In this document: piece after piece, positions 1 through 7,160 of the stretch
Numbering within the stretch: the first letter of the stretch is position 1
How the letters are laid out: each line of letters starts with the position of its first letter
Assembly (NCBI GenBank): GCA_030622805.1
Contig: JAUXFR010000045.1
Coordinates: forward strand, 1 to 8,316
Direction: 5' to 3'
DNA length: 8,316 nucleotides
Origin: Anaerolineae bacterium
GTDB lineage: Bacteria > Chloroflexota > Anaerolineae > Anaerolineales > UBA4823
Made by a program: the position numbers and the translations under genes
Notes under the pieces: model-generated
Databases searched by the model: none
The model's input: the letters and a program-made list of their open reading frames with translations, nothing else
What the model was told of the DNA's origin: nothing

Positions 1-887
1 CCCAGATATATGGCGGCATAAACCAGCCAACCTGCGATAATCAATCGGCTGCGACCGATGCGGTCGGACAAACCACCAGCCGGTGTAGAGACCAGCGCGT
101 AGACCAGGTTGAAGACGACCAGCATGCCCAGCACCCCCGCGACACTTATGCCGCGCTCCTGAGCTCGCAGGATCAGGAAAGCGTCCGAAGAGTTTCCCAA
201 ATCGAAGATGCCCACGATAATCATGAAAACCATGAAGGGCTTGCCGAGCGATTTGAATGCGAATTTGGGCGCTGAACGCTGTCCAGTAACTGCTACATCG
301 TGCGCGCCGAGCGCCAGAACGAGCACAGCCAGTACGGCCGGTATCAGGCTTATCAGTACGATCGTCTGAAATGTAGATTTTCCCAACTCGAACGAGTTGG
401 ATTGCAGCCACCAAACAACGCCCAGTGCAATCAGCAGACCTATCATGGCGCCGGCAGTGTCTGCAGCTCGTTGGAAACCAAACGCCAGGCCGCGCTGTTT
501 TTCCTCAACAGAGTCTGCAATCAAGGCGTCGCGCGGCGCAGTACGGACGCCCTTACCCAGGCGGTCAGCCCAGCGCACAGCAGCAACCTGCCACCAACTG
601 CTGGCTATATAAAAGAAGGGCTTGGCGAGCGTTGAGATGCCGTAGCCGGTAACTGCCAGCCACTTCCGCCCTCCAATTCGATCGGAGAACCAGCCTGAGA
701 ACAACTTCAGCAGGCTGGCGGTCGACTCTGCCACACCTTCGATCAGACCGATAATCGAGGTCCTCACCCCAAGCACACTGAACAGGAACAGCGGCAGGAT
801 GTTTATCACCATCTCGCTGGAGATGTCCATAAAGAAGCTGGTCAGGCTGACCGCCCATACATTGCGCGGCAGGGAGCGGACGCTCAT
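1..887 (-). CDS. MFS transporter, MJ1317-like, N-terminal part (cut by left window edge)
   Basis: Major facilitator superfamily permease of the inner membrane; the substrate cannot be read from sequence. The reverse strand is open from the ATG at 887 to base 1, giving 295 residues. Two copies of the MFS motif A loop are seen: GWFSDRIGGRKW (residues 65-76, after helix 2) and GGLSDRIGRSRL (271-282, after helix 8). The stretch DRLGKGVRTAPRDALIADS (108-126) is typical of the MJ1317-like group. Hydrophobic segments cover about 8-9 of the expected 12 helices, so about 100 residues should lie beyond the edge. The start is uncertain. ATG 887 lacks a Shine-Dalgarno sequence but gives the usual short N-terminus (MSVRSLPRNVW). 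An in-frame ATA at 932 has AAGGAG six bases upstream and overlaps the stop of the small upstream ORF. An ATG at 1064 is also in frame but would lie across that ORF. It is probably the last visible member of the leftward cluster. Confidence 0.88.
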   Translation of the reverse strand, partial: MSVRSLPRNVWAVSLTSFFMDISSEMVINILPLFLFSVLGVRTSIIGLIEGVAESTASLLKLFSGWFSDRIGGRKWLAVTGYGISTLAKPFFYIASSWWQVAAVRWADRLGKGVRTAPRDALIADSVEEKQRGLAFGFQRAADTAGAMIGLLIALGVVWWLQSNSFELGKSTFQTIVLISLIPAVLAVLVLALGAHDVAVTGQRSAPKFAFKSLGKPFMVFMIIVGIFDLGNSSDAFLILRAQERGISVAGVLGMLVVFNLVYALVSTPAGGLSDRIGRSRLIIAGWLVYAAIYL

Positions 888-928
888 GGAGCTGCGGAGT
901 TCATCGTTTTTCTTGGTATGTTTGGATT

Positions 929-1081
929 CTATTGCTGACTCCTTACTACGTTCTGGAAATCGCTGCCGGAGGGTTCCTGGAAAACACGCAGCTCGAATTC
1001 TGGTACTACGGCGAGCAGGTGATCGAATATTTCCGCCTGGATGGCTTCGTACCCCAGCCATTCTTGTAGATTATTAAGCAT
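929..1081 (-). CDS. Small hypothetical protein, 50 aa
   Basis: I do not recognise this protein. The ATG at 1081 is preceded by GAAAGGAA with a 5-base gap, a strong ribosome binding site, which is why I prefer it to the upstream TTG at 1114. The 50 residues look like folded protein rather than a shadow: an amphipathic N-terminal half (NNLQEWLGYEAIQAEIFDHLL) followed by AVVPEFELRVFQEPSGSDF. There is no membrane segment or signal peptide. The ORF lies 44 bases after the second ABC exporter gene, and its TAG stop (931-929) overlaps an ATA codon in frame with the MFS gene, with AAGGAG just upstream. It could be a real small gene coupled to the MFS gene, or the surviving C-terminal end of a larger ancestral protein. 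The good ribosome binding site favours translation; function is unknown. Confidence 0.55.
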   Translation of the reverse strand: MLNNLQEWLGYEAIQAEIFDHLLAVVPEFELRVFQEPSGSDFQNVVRSQQ

Positions 1082-1115
1082 TTGTTCCTTTCTATAGCTA
1101 ATGATCGGTATCAAA

Positions 1116-1124
1116 ATTATAACA
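1116..1124 (-). promoter_or_regulatory. Possible extended -10 promoter for the small ORF and MFS gene
   Basis: On the reverse strand, directly after the stop codon of the second ABC gene, the bases read TGTTATAAT: a perfect TATAAT (1121-1116) with the TGn extension. No convincing -35 is seen at 16-18 bases upstream, which extended -10 promoters can tolerate. It would start RNA near 1109, about 28 bases before the small ORF, and could express the small ORF and MFS gene apart from the ABC pair. It rests on one motif in AT-rich sequence. Confidence 0.3.
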
Positions 1125-1125
1125 T

Positions 1126-2952
1126 TTACAATACTTCAACTTCATCCATGAACTGCTTCTCGTAGAGGTTGCGATACAGTCCATCCTCAGAAAGCAGCTT
1201 TGCGTGAGTGCCCGTTTCCACGATCCGTCCGTTGTCCACGACGCAGATTTGATCCGCTTTGCGGATTGTGCTCAGCCTGTGTGCGATCACGATCGCTGTA
1301 CGTCCTGTCAATAATTTCTCGAGCGCTTTCTGGATCAGCACTTCCGTCAAGGTATCTACGCTCGCGGTTGCTTCGTCTAGAATCAAGATTCTTGGGTCGG
1401 CGAGCGCCGCACGCGCGATGCAGATCAACTGCCTCTGCCCCACGGATATGTTCACTGCACCCTCCAGGATGGGTGTCTGGTAGCTGGCCGGCATCTCCTG
1501 GATGAATTCATGTGCGTATGCCAGTTTTGCTGCCTGTACAACCGCCTCAGAGCTGGCGTCTGGTTGACCGTAGCGTATGTTATCTTCAATTGTGCCCGAG
1601 AAAAGGAAAGGATCCTGTGGGACAAGTCCGGCTTGTTTACGCAGTGATTCCTGTGTCACCGATCGCACATCCAGGTCATCGATCTTCACGCACCCATCGC
1701 TGACTTCATAAAGACGGACGATCAATTTGGCGATGGTGGATTTGCCTGCTCCCGTGGGACCCACGAGTGCGATCGTCTGACCAGGCTGGATGGATAAACT
1801 CAGGTTGTGCAGCACCTCCGGCATGTCATATCGGTATCTGAAAGAGACATCATCAAGCTCGATTTTCCCCTGAATCATCGGCATGATGATCGCATCTGGT
1901 CGATCTGTTATCCCTGGCAGTGTATTTAACATTAGCAGCACCTGCTCTCCACCTGCCATCGCGGACTGCATGGTGGTATATATGCGGCTCAACTCCTGGA
2001 TAGGCTGGAAGAAGCGCGTAACGTATGCCAGGAACGCGACCAGAACACCGAGGGTAACACTTCCGCCAGCAATTGCCCTGCCCCCATACCAGAGCACGAT
2101 TGCCATTGCCACCGTTGCTAAGAATTCGACGCTGGAAAGGAACACAAAGGAAAGCCTCAGTGCATCAACATTCGCCTGCCTGTTTGCCCAATTCACTGTT
2201 TCAAAGCGTTCCTCAATCGCTTTTTCCTGTACAAATGCCTGGATCACACGCATTTCGTCGATGTTCTCTGCCAGTCTCCCGACGAGCGCTGCGAGACGCG
2301 TACGAATCACACGAAATGCAACCTGAGCTCGCTTAGAAAATATATAGGTAATAAGAATCATCACGGGCAGCACGGTGAATGTCAGCAGCGCCAACATTGG
2401 CTCCATTAAGACCATCACGACGACGATGCCGATCAGTATCAGCACATCGCCGACCAGGTTGATCAACCCCTGTGTCAGGAAATCATTGATCACGGCTACA
2501 TCATTGATCATTCGTGAGACGGTCACGCCGACGATATGCGTATCGTGATAGCTGAGTGGGAGTGCTTGCAGATGGCGAAATAGGGCTTCCCGCAGATCGG
2601 CGAGTACACGCTGACCCACCCAGGAAAGGTTGTACTGCAGTGTGGCGGTGGCACCGTAAAGAGCGGAAAACGTTATCGCAGTAAGTATCGCCATTCGTGC
2701 CAGTCCGGATGTGTCGCCAACGGTTATATAATTGTCGATTGTGATCCCAATCAGGATAGGGATAAGCAGGGTCAATCCGGTTACTACCAGCATCAGGAAA
2801 AATGCCAGCGCCATCCTTTTCCGATACGGTTTCAGGAAGACGATCATGCCGGTAATCACCCTCCAGTTGAATAAACGCCCCTTCTCACCGGTACCACCGA
2901 GTTTCCGGATCGCGCCTCTTGGACCCATACCCGGGCTGAATGAAAAACTCAT
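1126..2952 (-). CDS. ABC exporter half-transporter, catalytic-Glu subunit of a likely heterodimer
   Basis: Type IV (multidrug/lipid exporter-like) ABC half-transporter, 608 aa, inner membrane. Six hydrophobic helices lie at about residues 46-320, followed by the nucleotide-binding domain: Walker A GPTGAGKST (398-406), Q-loop Gln446, signature ISVGQ (502-506), Walker B ILILDE with catalytic Glu527, D-loop SVD, switch His558. The signature departs from LSGGQ while Walker B is intact, complementary to the partner gene just upstream, which has LSGGQ but Asp for Glu. In known heterodimers (TM287/288, BmrCD) this gives one hydrolytic and one degenerate site; here the working site would be this Walker A/B with the partner's signature. 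The ATG overlaps the partner's stop (ATGA, 2952-2949) and GGGGGA lies six bases upstream, so translation is probably coupled. The N-terminal 25 residues are Gly- and basic-rich. Substrate unknown. Confidence 0.95.
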   Translation of the reverse strand: MSFSFSPGMGPRGAIRKLGGTGEKGRLFNWRVITGMIVFLKPYRKRMALAFFLMLVVTGLTLLIPILIGITIDNYITVGDTSGLARMAILTAITFSALYGATATLQYNLSWVGQRVLADLREALFRHLQALPLSYHDTHIVGVTVSRMINDVAVINDFLTQGLINLVGDVLILIGIVVVMVLMEPMLALLTFTVLPVMILITYIFSKRAQVAFRVIRTRLAALVGRLAENIDEMRVIQAFVQEKAIEERFETVNWANRQANVDALRLSFVFLSSVEFLATVAMAIVLWYGGRAIAGGSVTLGVLVAFLAYVTRFFQPIQELSRIYTTMQSAMAGGEQVLLMLNTLPGITDRPDAIIMPMIQGKIELDDVSFRYRYDMPEVLHNLSLSIQPGQTIALVGPTGAGKSTIAKLIVRLYEVSDGCVKIDDLDVRSVTQESLRKQAGLVPQDPFLFSGTIEDNIRYGQPDASSEAVVQAAKLAYAHEFIQEMPASYQTPILEGAVNISVGQRQLICIARAALADPRILILDEATASVDTLTEVLIQKALEKLLTGRTAIVIAHRLSTIRKADQICVVDNGRIVETGTHAKLLSEDGLYRNLYEKQFMDEVEVL

Positions 2953-4745
2953 CGTTGGTCCCCCAATAGTGATCGTTCTTGAGGACGCAGCTGCATCTGA
3001 TAGATTTCAGCGTATGTTGAAGAAGTTTCCAGCAATGTCCGGTGTGTGCCTCGAGCGATTATCCTGCCCTTATCCAGCAGCAGGATAAGGTCCGCTTTGC
3101 GGATGGTGCTCAATCGATGGGCGACCACGAAAGATGTGCGTCCACTCATCAGACGCATAAGTGCCGTCTGGATCAGGTGCTCTGTTTCGGTGTCAACACT
3201 GGAAGTGGCATCATCCAGGATCAGGATGCGTGGGTCGGTCAGCAGCGCCCGCGCAATCGCAATACGCTGTTTCTGCCCGCCTGAGAGGGTGACGCCGCGC
3301 TCACCGACCTGGGTGTCGTACCCATCAGGCATTTCCATGATGAAGTGATGCGCCTGGGCGTCTTTGGCTGCTGCGATGATGACTGCCTCGTTCGCCGACG
3401 GATCTCCGAACGCAATATTCTCATGAATGCTGGCTGCGAACAACCTTGTATCTTGCAGGACAATACCGATCTGCTCTCGCAGCGAGTGAAGTTTTACTGC
3501 GCGGGTATCGTGACCGTCGATGAGAATGCGACCTTCAATGGGATCGTAGAAGCGAGCGACCAGGTTGATAATTGTGGATTTACCCGACCCCGTAGCGCCC
3601 AGCAGCGCTACGACCTGTCCGCGATTCACCTCAAATGAGACGTCTCTCAGTACGGGATGATTATGGTTATAACCAAAGCTAACGTCATCGAACCGCACCA
3701 ATCCATGCACGACCGGCATTTCTATCGCGTGCGGGTCGTCCTGAACATCTGGGACCGCATCGAGGATTTCAAATACACGTTCACCTGCTGAAGCCGCGAT
3801 CGCCAGGATGGGGACAATTCGCCCAAACAGGCTCAAAGGTCTGATGAGCTGAGCCAGATATGTGATAAACGCCACCAGCATCCCTAAAGTTAGCTCCCCT
3901 TGGGAGAACAGATAGCCACCGTACCACAGGATAATCACTGTCCCGAAATTGGCGATCAGGCTCAGTAAAGGTACGTTTACGGCCTGAATACGCGCAGCCT
4001 GGACACTCAGACCGAACCAGCGTTCGTTTTGTGCCAGAAAAGCATCGATTTCTGCGTCTTCCTGGGCGAAGCCTTTCACCACCAGCGAACCACGCAGGTT
4101 CTGCTCCACATGGCTGGCGATAACGCCAAGCTGGTTTTGAATTTTTAGCGAAAGGGGCCGGAAATGACGTCCGAAAACATACGCCCGATGGATCAACAGC
4201 GGCAGGGTCAGGACAACAATTATGCCCAGACTAGGGCTCATCCATATCAAAACTGCTGCGGTACCGATCAATAGTACAAGCCCTTCAACGAGCCGCAATA
4301 TCGCGCGTCCTGTCAGGAAGCGGATTCGTTCGACATCCTGGGTGGTTCTTGTCAGAATCTGCCCACTTTCCATCTGGTCATGGAACGAAAATGAGAGCTG
4401 GTTGAGTTTGCGTTGGATGGCATTTCTCAAGTCGAATGCAACGTTCTGAGAAGCCACCTCAGTCCAGTTCCCCTGCAGGTACATGAGCACTGCTTTAATC
4501 GCACTGATTGCCAGCAAACCGAGGACCGCACGACCGAGCAGTAGTAAATCATTTTCATATATACCGATATCGATGATCCAGCGCACAAATTGAGGGGTGA
4601 GGATGCTGATCCCTATAATCACCAGCATGGCTGCGTAAACCCCACTGGTTAGCTTCCAGTATGGTTTCAGATAGCGCAGGCAGCGCCACAGGATCTCGGC
4701 GGTGTTCTTTTGGGGATGCGGTGAAGAGAAAGGTTTTGAAGACAT
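2949..4745 (-). CDS. ABC exporter half-transporter, degenerate (Asp) subunit of a likely heterodimer
   Basis: First gene of the leftward ABC pair, 598 aa, inner-membrane exporter half-transporter. Hydrophobic helices fall at about 31-52, 66-88, 148-168, 171-191, 258-280 and 285-310. The nucleotide-binding domain follows: A-loop Tyr359, Walker A GATGSGKST (383-391), Q-loop Gln431, consensus signature LSGGQ (487-491), Walker B ILILDD with Asp512 in the place of the catalytic Glu, D-loop SSVD (515-518), switch His543. Asp at that position marks the degenerate subunit of heterodimeric exporters such as BmrC and TM287. Its intact LSGGQ would complete the working site of the partner (2952-1126). 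The ATG at 4745 is the only reasonable start, though no good Shine-Dalgarno sequence precedes it. A polar tail (QERSLLGDQR) ends the protein. Roles in drug or lipid efflux are family knowledge; the cargo cannot be told. Confidence 0.95.
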   Translation of the reverse strand: MSSKPFSSPHPQKNTAEILWRCLRYLKPYWKLTSGVYAAMLVIIGISILTPQFVRWIIDIGIYENDLLLLGRAVLGLLAISAIKAVLMYLQGNWTEVASQNVAFDLRNAIQRKLNQLSFSFHDQMESGQILTRTTQDVERIRFLTGRAILRLVEGLVLLIGTAAVLIWMSPSLGIIVVLTLPLLIHRAYVFGRHFRPLSLKIQNQLGVIASHVEQNLRGSLVVKGFAQEDAEIDAFLAQNERWFGLSVQAARIQAVNVPLLSLIANFGTVIILWYGGYLFSQGELTLGMLVAFITYLAQLIRPLSLFGRIVPILAIAASAGERVFEILDAVPDVQDDPHAIEMPVVHGLVRFDDVSFGYNHNHPVLRDVSFEVNRGQVVALLGATGSGKSTIINLVARFYDPIEGRILIDGHDTRAVKLHSLREQIGIVLQDTRLFAASIHENIAFGDPSANEAVIIAAAKDAQAHHFIMEMPDGYDTQVGERGVTLSGGQKQRIAIARALLTDPRILILDDATSSVDTETEHLIQTALMRLMSGRTSFVVAHRLSTIRKADLILLLDKGRIIARGTHRTLLETSSTYAEIYQMQLRPQERSLLGDQR

Positions 4746-4952
4746 AGTAAAGAGCTTGCTTCCAATTGTAACTTGATTCTTTCCAGGCGATTACTTCACT
4801 CCAAAGAACTTCAGGGAAAACGTATAGGGAATTAAAGGGTACAATAGATTGCTGATCGATGAGATGATGCACATGTCGAACCCGGATTGGCACACAAGTA
4901 TCAGATAATCACCGGTATTTTTATTCAGACCTGGTATAGAGGAGCATAAACG
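4746..4952. promoter_or_regulatory. Divergent intergenic region between the ABC pair and the membrane EEP gene
   Basis: This 207-base gap separates two genes pointing away from each other, so promoters for both must lie here or inside the flanking genes. I see no pair of -35/-10 boxes good enough to name. Weak candidates are TACAAT at 4840-4845 on the plus strand and TTACAAT near 4771-4765 on the minus strand, both without matching -35 boxes. The plus-strand gene has a clear AGGAG at 4940-4944, eight bases before its ATG. No repeats or strong hairpins stand out. Confidence 0.4.
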
Positions 4953-6956
4953 ATGAGCGATACCAACAAAATTGGAAGACGGCAGTTGCCTACAATCTTT
5001 CTGTTCAGTGTTCTGTTTTTATTCTTTATCCAGCTGCTCGTAGATTTTGTGGAAGGGATTTACGCTTTTGGTTTGGCTGGAACCAGCATCCCACCTGAAA
5101 TCATCGCTATCTTGCTTTTTTTTGCACCGCTGCTGATGCTGCTGTTCCGCAGAGGCATTCCTGGTTGGGCAGTCGTTCTGGTTGGGGAGATAATGGTGAT
5201 CAGCAGAGCTGTTGAAGTGATGCTCCCAACTCGCGGCAGGATGCTTGTCGCTGGAGTTGGAGTGGCATGCTTCCTGATCCTTTTCCCATCTTTGATCTGG
5301 TATCGTGGTCGCTTGTCCAGCAAAACTAACACACTGGTGATTGGGATGAGTCTGGCGCTGGCATTAACGATGGCGGTGACGTTCCGAGTTGTGAATTCGA
5401 GCCTGGACATCACCACAGATGGAGGACTTCGCTGGCTTGGCTGGCTGTTGGCGTTTCTGCTGGGTATATTGATATTGAGACTCTACCCATCCTTGAACTT
5501 ACCTGAGAGTGGGTCGGAGCACAAATCTAACGCGGGATTTGGTAAAGTTACCAGACTTGCGTTAGGGATCATGGCGGCTATTATCATGCTGTATTTTACC
5601 TTCATCGCTCCTAATGTGATTGAAAGATGGACGGAAGGGAACTACCTGCTGATCGTTTCTGTGATCGCAATCGTGCTGGGATTGTTCGCTGCTGTACTGG
5701 TTTTCCGACCATCATGGCTGAGAAATCTGTCCCTGACCGTGGTATGGATCTGGAACCTGGTGTTTGTTTTTGCGCTGGTGGCGACCATTTACATCAACCA
5801 GATTGATTTCCCTGTCGAAGTGAGCGCCTATCCATTGTACGCACCAGAAGTACCCGTGTGGTCTTTGATACTGCTTCTGGCGACGCTGGTATTGTTTCCG
5901 ATCGTGTTGGTGGATTTTATGCTGTTCTACCGGGAACTGGTTGCGATCAAGCCATCTTATCCCCAACTGGGAGGCGGGTTTGCCAGCGCGGGTTTTTTTG
6001 CCATGCTGATGGTGCTGTCCCATGTATTTACCACGGTGTATGATTACATACCGGTTGTCGGACCATTCTTCAGAGATAAATTCTGGTTTGTGTACCTTGT
6101 AGTCGGCGTTGTGATGATCATGGCGTTATTCCTGGTGCGGACAGCGACACATGAGCGCACAGCAATGTCAGAGGACGATAAGCTGCCCTACGGCAGCTTC
6201 ATCCTGGTGGCGATCTTCGCCTTTATTACGATTACCGCTGCCATCCTGTTCGACCCGCAGCCAGGAAGTGCGACGAAAGAGACGAACTCGTTGAAAATCC
6301 TGACCTACAATATCCAGCAGGGCTACAGTGATGGTGGGCTCAAGAACTACGATGGACAGCTTGATCTGATCAGGGAGATCGACGCTGATATCATCGGTCT
6401 GCAGGAATCGGATACCAACCGCATCGCCAACGGCAACGCTGACGTGGTGCGCTATTTCGCAGAACGACTGAACATGCATACCTACTTTGGTCCAAAGACA
6501 GTTACGGGGACCTTTGGAGATGCATTACTCTCTAAATACCCCATCGAGAATCCACGCACGTTCTACATGTACAGTGAGGGGGAGCAAACCGCCACCATCG
6601 AAGTGCAGATAACGGTCGAGGGGGAAACGTTCAATGTCTATGTCACGCACCTGGGAAACGGCGGACCGATGGTACAGCAACAGCAGGTGCTTGAGGTTTT
6701 GGATGGTAAAGAGAACGTGATCCTGATTGGGGATTTTAACTTCCGCCCGTATGAGGAACAATACGCAATAACAACAGAAATATTGGTAGACGCCTGGATT
6801 GTGCGCTGGCCAGACGGTAATATTGATCAAGGCATAGACCCCACAGAACGCATCGACCATACCTTCCTGACGCCTGGTATGAACGTTATCGATTCGGAAT
6901 ATATACCTGATCCAGCTTCCGACCATCCAGCGATGTGGACGATTATCTCCTGGTAG
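4953..6956 (+). CDS. Polytopic membrane protein with C-terminal endonuclease/exonuclease/phosphatase (EEP) domain
   Basis: A 667-residue two-part protein. Residues 1-435 hold about 13 hydrophobic helices (near 13-33, 49-66, 71-90, 97-117, 128-145, 160-178, 199-219, 230-250, 258-281, 303-326, 341-363, 376-395, 413-432). Residues 446-667 form an EEP-fold metal-dependent phosphoesterase with the full set of motifs: Asn453 (TYNIQ), Glu485 (LQES), His566 (THLG), Asp594/Asn596 (GDFNF), RIDH (633-636), Asp657-His658 (SDHP). With a basic N-terminus inside and an odd helix count, the catalytic domain would face outward. The layout recalls the eukaryotic CWH43/PGAP2IP proteins, which act on GPI lipids; a membrane phospholipid or polyisoprenoid phosphate substrate is therefore my guess, while nuclease action is less likely for a tethered outward domain. 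AGGAG sits eight bases before the ATG. It is transcribed away from the ABC pair. Confidence 0.9.
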   Translation: MSDTNKIGRRQLPTIFLFSVLFLFFIQLLVDFVEGIYAFGLAGTSIPPEIIAILLFFAPLLMLLFRRGIPGWAVVLVGEIMVISRAVEVMLPTRGRMLVAGVGVACFLILFPSLIWYRGRLSSKTNTLVIGMSLALALTMAVTFRVVNSSLDITTDGGLRWLGWLLAFLLGILILRLYPSLNLPESGSEHKSNAGFGKVTRLALGIMAAIIMLYFTFIAPNVIERWTEGNYLLIVSVIAIVLGLFAAVLVFRPSWLRNLSLTVVWIWNLVFVFALVATIYINQIDFPVEVSAYPLYAPEVPVWSLILLLATLVLFPIVLVDFMLFYRELVAIKPSYPQLGGGFASAGFFAMLMVLSHVFTTVYDYIPVVGPFFRDKFWFVYLVVGVVMIMALFLVRTATHERTAMSEDDKLPYGSFILVAIFAFITITAAILFDPQPGSATKETNSLKILTYNIQQGYSDGGLKNYDGQLDLIREIDADIIGLQESDTNRIANGNADVVRYFAERLNMHTYFGPKTVTGTFGDALLSKYPIENPRTFYMYSEGEQTATIEVQITVEGETFNVYVTHLGNGGPMVQQQQVLEVLDGKENVILIGDFNFRPYEEQYAITTEILVDAWIVRWPDGNIDQGIDPTERIDHTFLTPGMNVIDSEYIPDPASDHPAMWTIISW

Positions 6957-6961
6957 GGGCG

Positions 6962-6988
6962 CAATAAACCTTGCGAGGGTTTTGATTG
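6962..6988 (+). terminator. Possible weak hairpin after the membrane EEP gene
   Basis: Six bases past the stop codon the sequence can fold as CAAT-AAACC, loop TTGCGAG, GGTTT-(TG bulge)-ATTG. The stem is AT-rich and there is no U-run directly after it, so as an intrinsic terminator it would be weak. The same bases also belong to the left arm of a longer inverted repeat (6967-6976 with 7050-7059). Confidence 0.25.
6967..6975 (-). repeat. Copy 1 of 9-base motif CGC(A/G)AGGTT, inverted
   Basis: Reads CGCAAGGTT on the reverse strand. Together with one more base it makes a perfect 10-base inverted repeat with 7050-7059 (AACCTTGCGA against TCGCAAGGTT, 73 bases between the arms). It lies just after the EEP gene and far (about 155 bases) from the -10 proposed for the next gene, so it could be a distal operator, part of a 3' UTR fold, or chance. 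Confidence 0.4.
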
Positions 6989-7050
6989 AGATTCATCATA
7001 ATTTATTGATCATCACGGCTTGCTAGATTTCCCAATGCTTGAACAACCAT

Positions 7051-7059
7051 CGCAAGGTT
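7051..7059 (+). repeat. Copy 2 of 9-base motif CGC(A/G)AGGTT
   Basis: Reads CGCAAGGTT. It is identical to copy 1 on the other strand and lies exactly 50 bases before copy 3, about five helical turns, so a dimeric regulator could contact both from nearly one face. Flanking bases AACAACC (7042-7048) are complementary to GGTTGTT at 7106-7112, so RNA or cruciform pairing is an alternative reading. Confidence 0.4.
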
Positions 7060-7100
7060 CTCTGAGTGTATGCTCCGGCATATTCTAATTCTATGTAAAA

Positions 7101-7109
7101 CGCGAGGTT
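7101..7109 (+). promoter_or_regulatory. Copy 3 of 9-base motif at the -35 position before proX
   Basis: Reads CGCGAGGTT, one base different from copies 1 and 2. It occupies the place where the -35 box for the TATAAT at 7122-7127 should be, and that -35 is otherwise very poor. This is the usual position for an activator that replaces -35 contacts. The role is inferred from position and repetition only. Confidence 0.35.
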
Positions 7110-7121
7110 GTTAAAGTCAAG

Positions 7122-7127
7122 TATAAT
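7122..7127 (+). promoter_or_regulatory. Likely -10 box of the proX promoter
   Basis: A perfect TATAAT lies 33 bases before the proX ATG. It predicts transcription starting near 7134, leaving a short leader that holds the GGGAG ribosome binding site (7147-7151, nine bases before the ATG). No TTGACA-like box is seen 16-18 bases upstream, and no TGn extension is present, suggesting a weak or activator-dependent promoter. Confidence 0.45.
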
Positions 7128-7160
7128 CTTCAGAGCTAAACGCTCCGGGAGTCTAAATTA

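Noticed and set aside
300..635. Plus-strand ORFs opposite the MFS gene
   Set aside because: They are antisense to well-supported codons of the MFS gene and have low-complexity, unprotein-like composition.
565..858. 97-residue reverse-strand ORF rich in Arg and Leu
   Set aside because: It lies in another frame of the MFS gene, whose translation shows clear MFS motifs; this frame has no recognisable protein pattern.
1883..2326. 147-residue plus-strand ORF opposite the second ABC gene
   Set aside because: Antisense shadow of a transmembrane coding region; Ser/Thr/Arg-rich sequence with no motif.
2949..4745. Asp512 as a sign that this ABC gene is a decaying pseudogene
   Set aside because: All other ATP-site motifs are intact, the frame is full length, and Asp here is the known hallmark of one subunit in heterodimeric exporters.
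4555..4893. Reverse-strand 112-residue ORF covering the ABC gene start and upstream gap
   Set aside because: It overlaps the N-terminal coding part of the ABC gene in a different frame and has no domain pattern or good ribosome binding site.
4932..4940. TGGTATAGA as an extended -10 promoter for the membrane EEP gene
   Set aside because: It would start transcription about six bases before the ATG and overlaps the ribosome binding site, leaving no usable leader.
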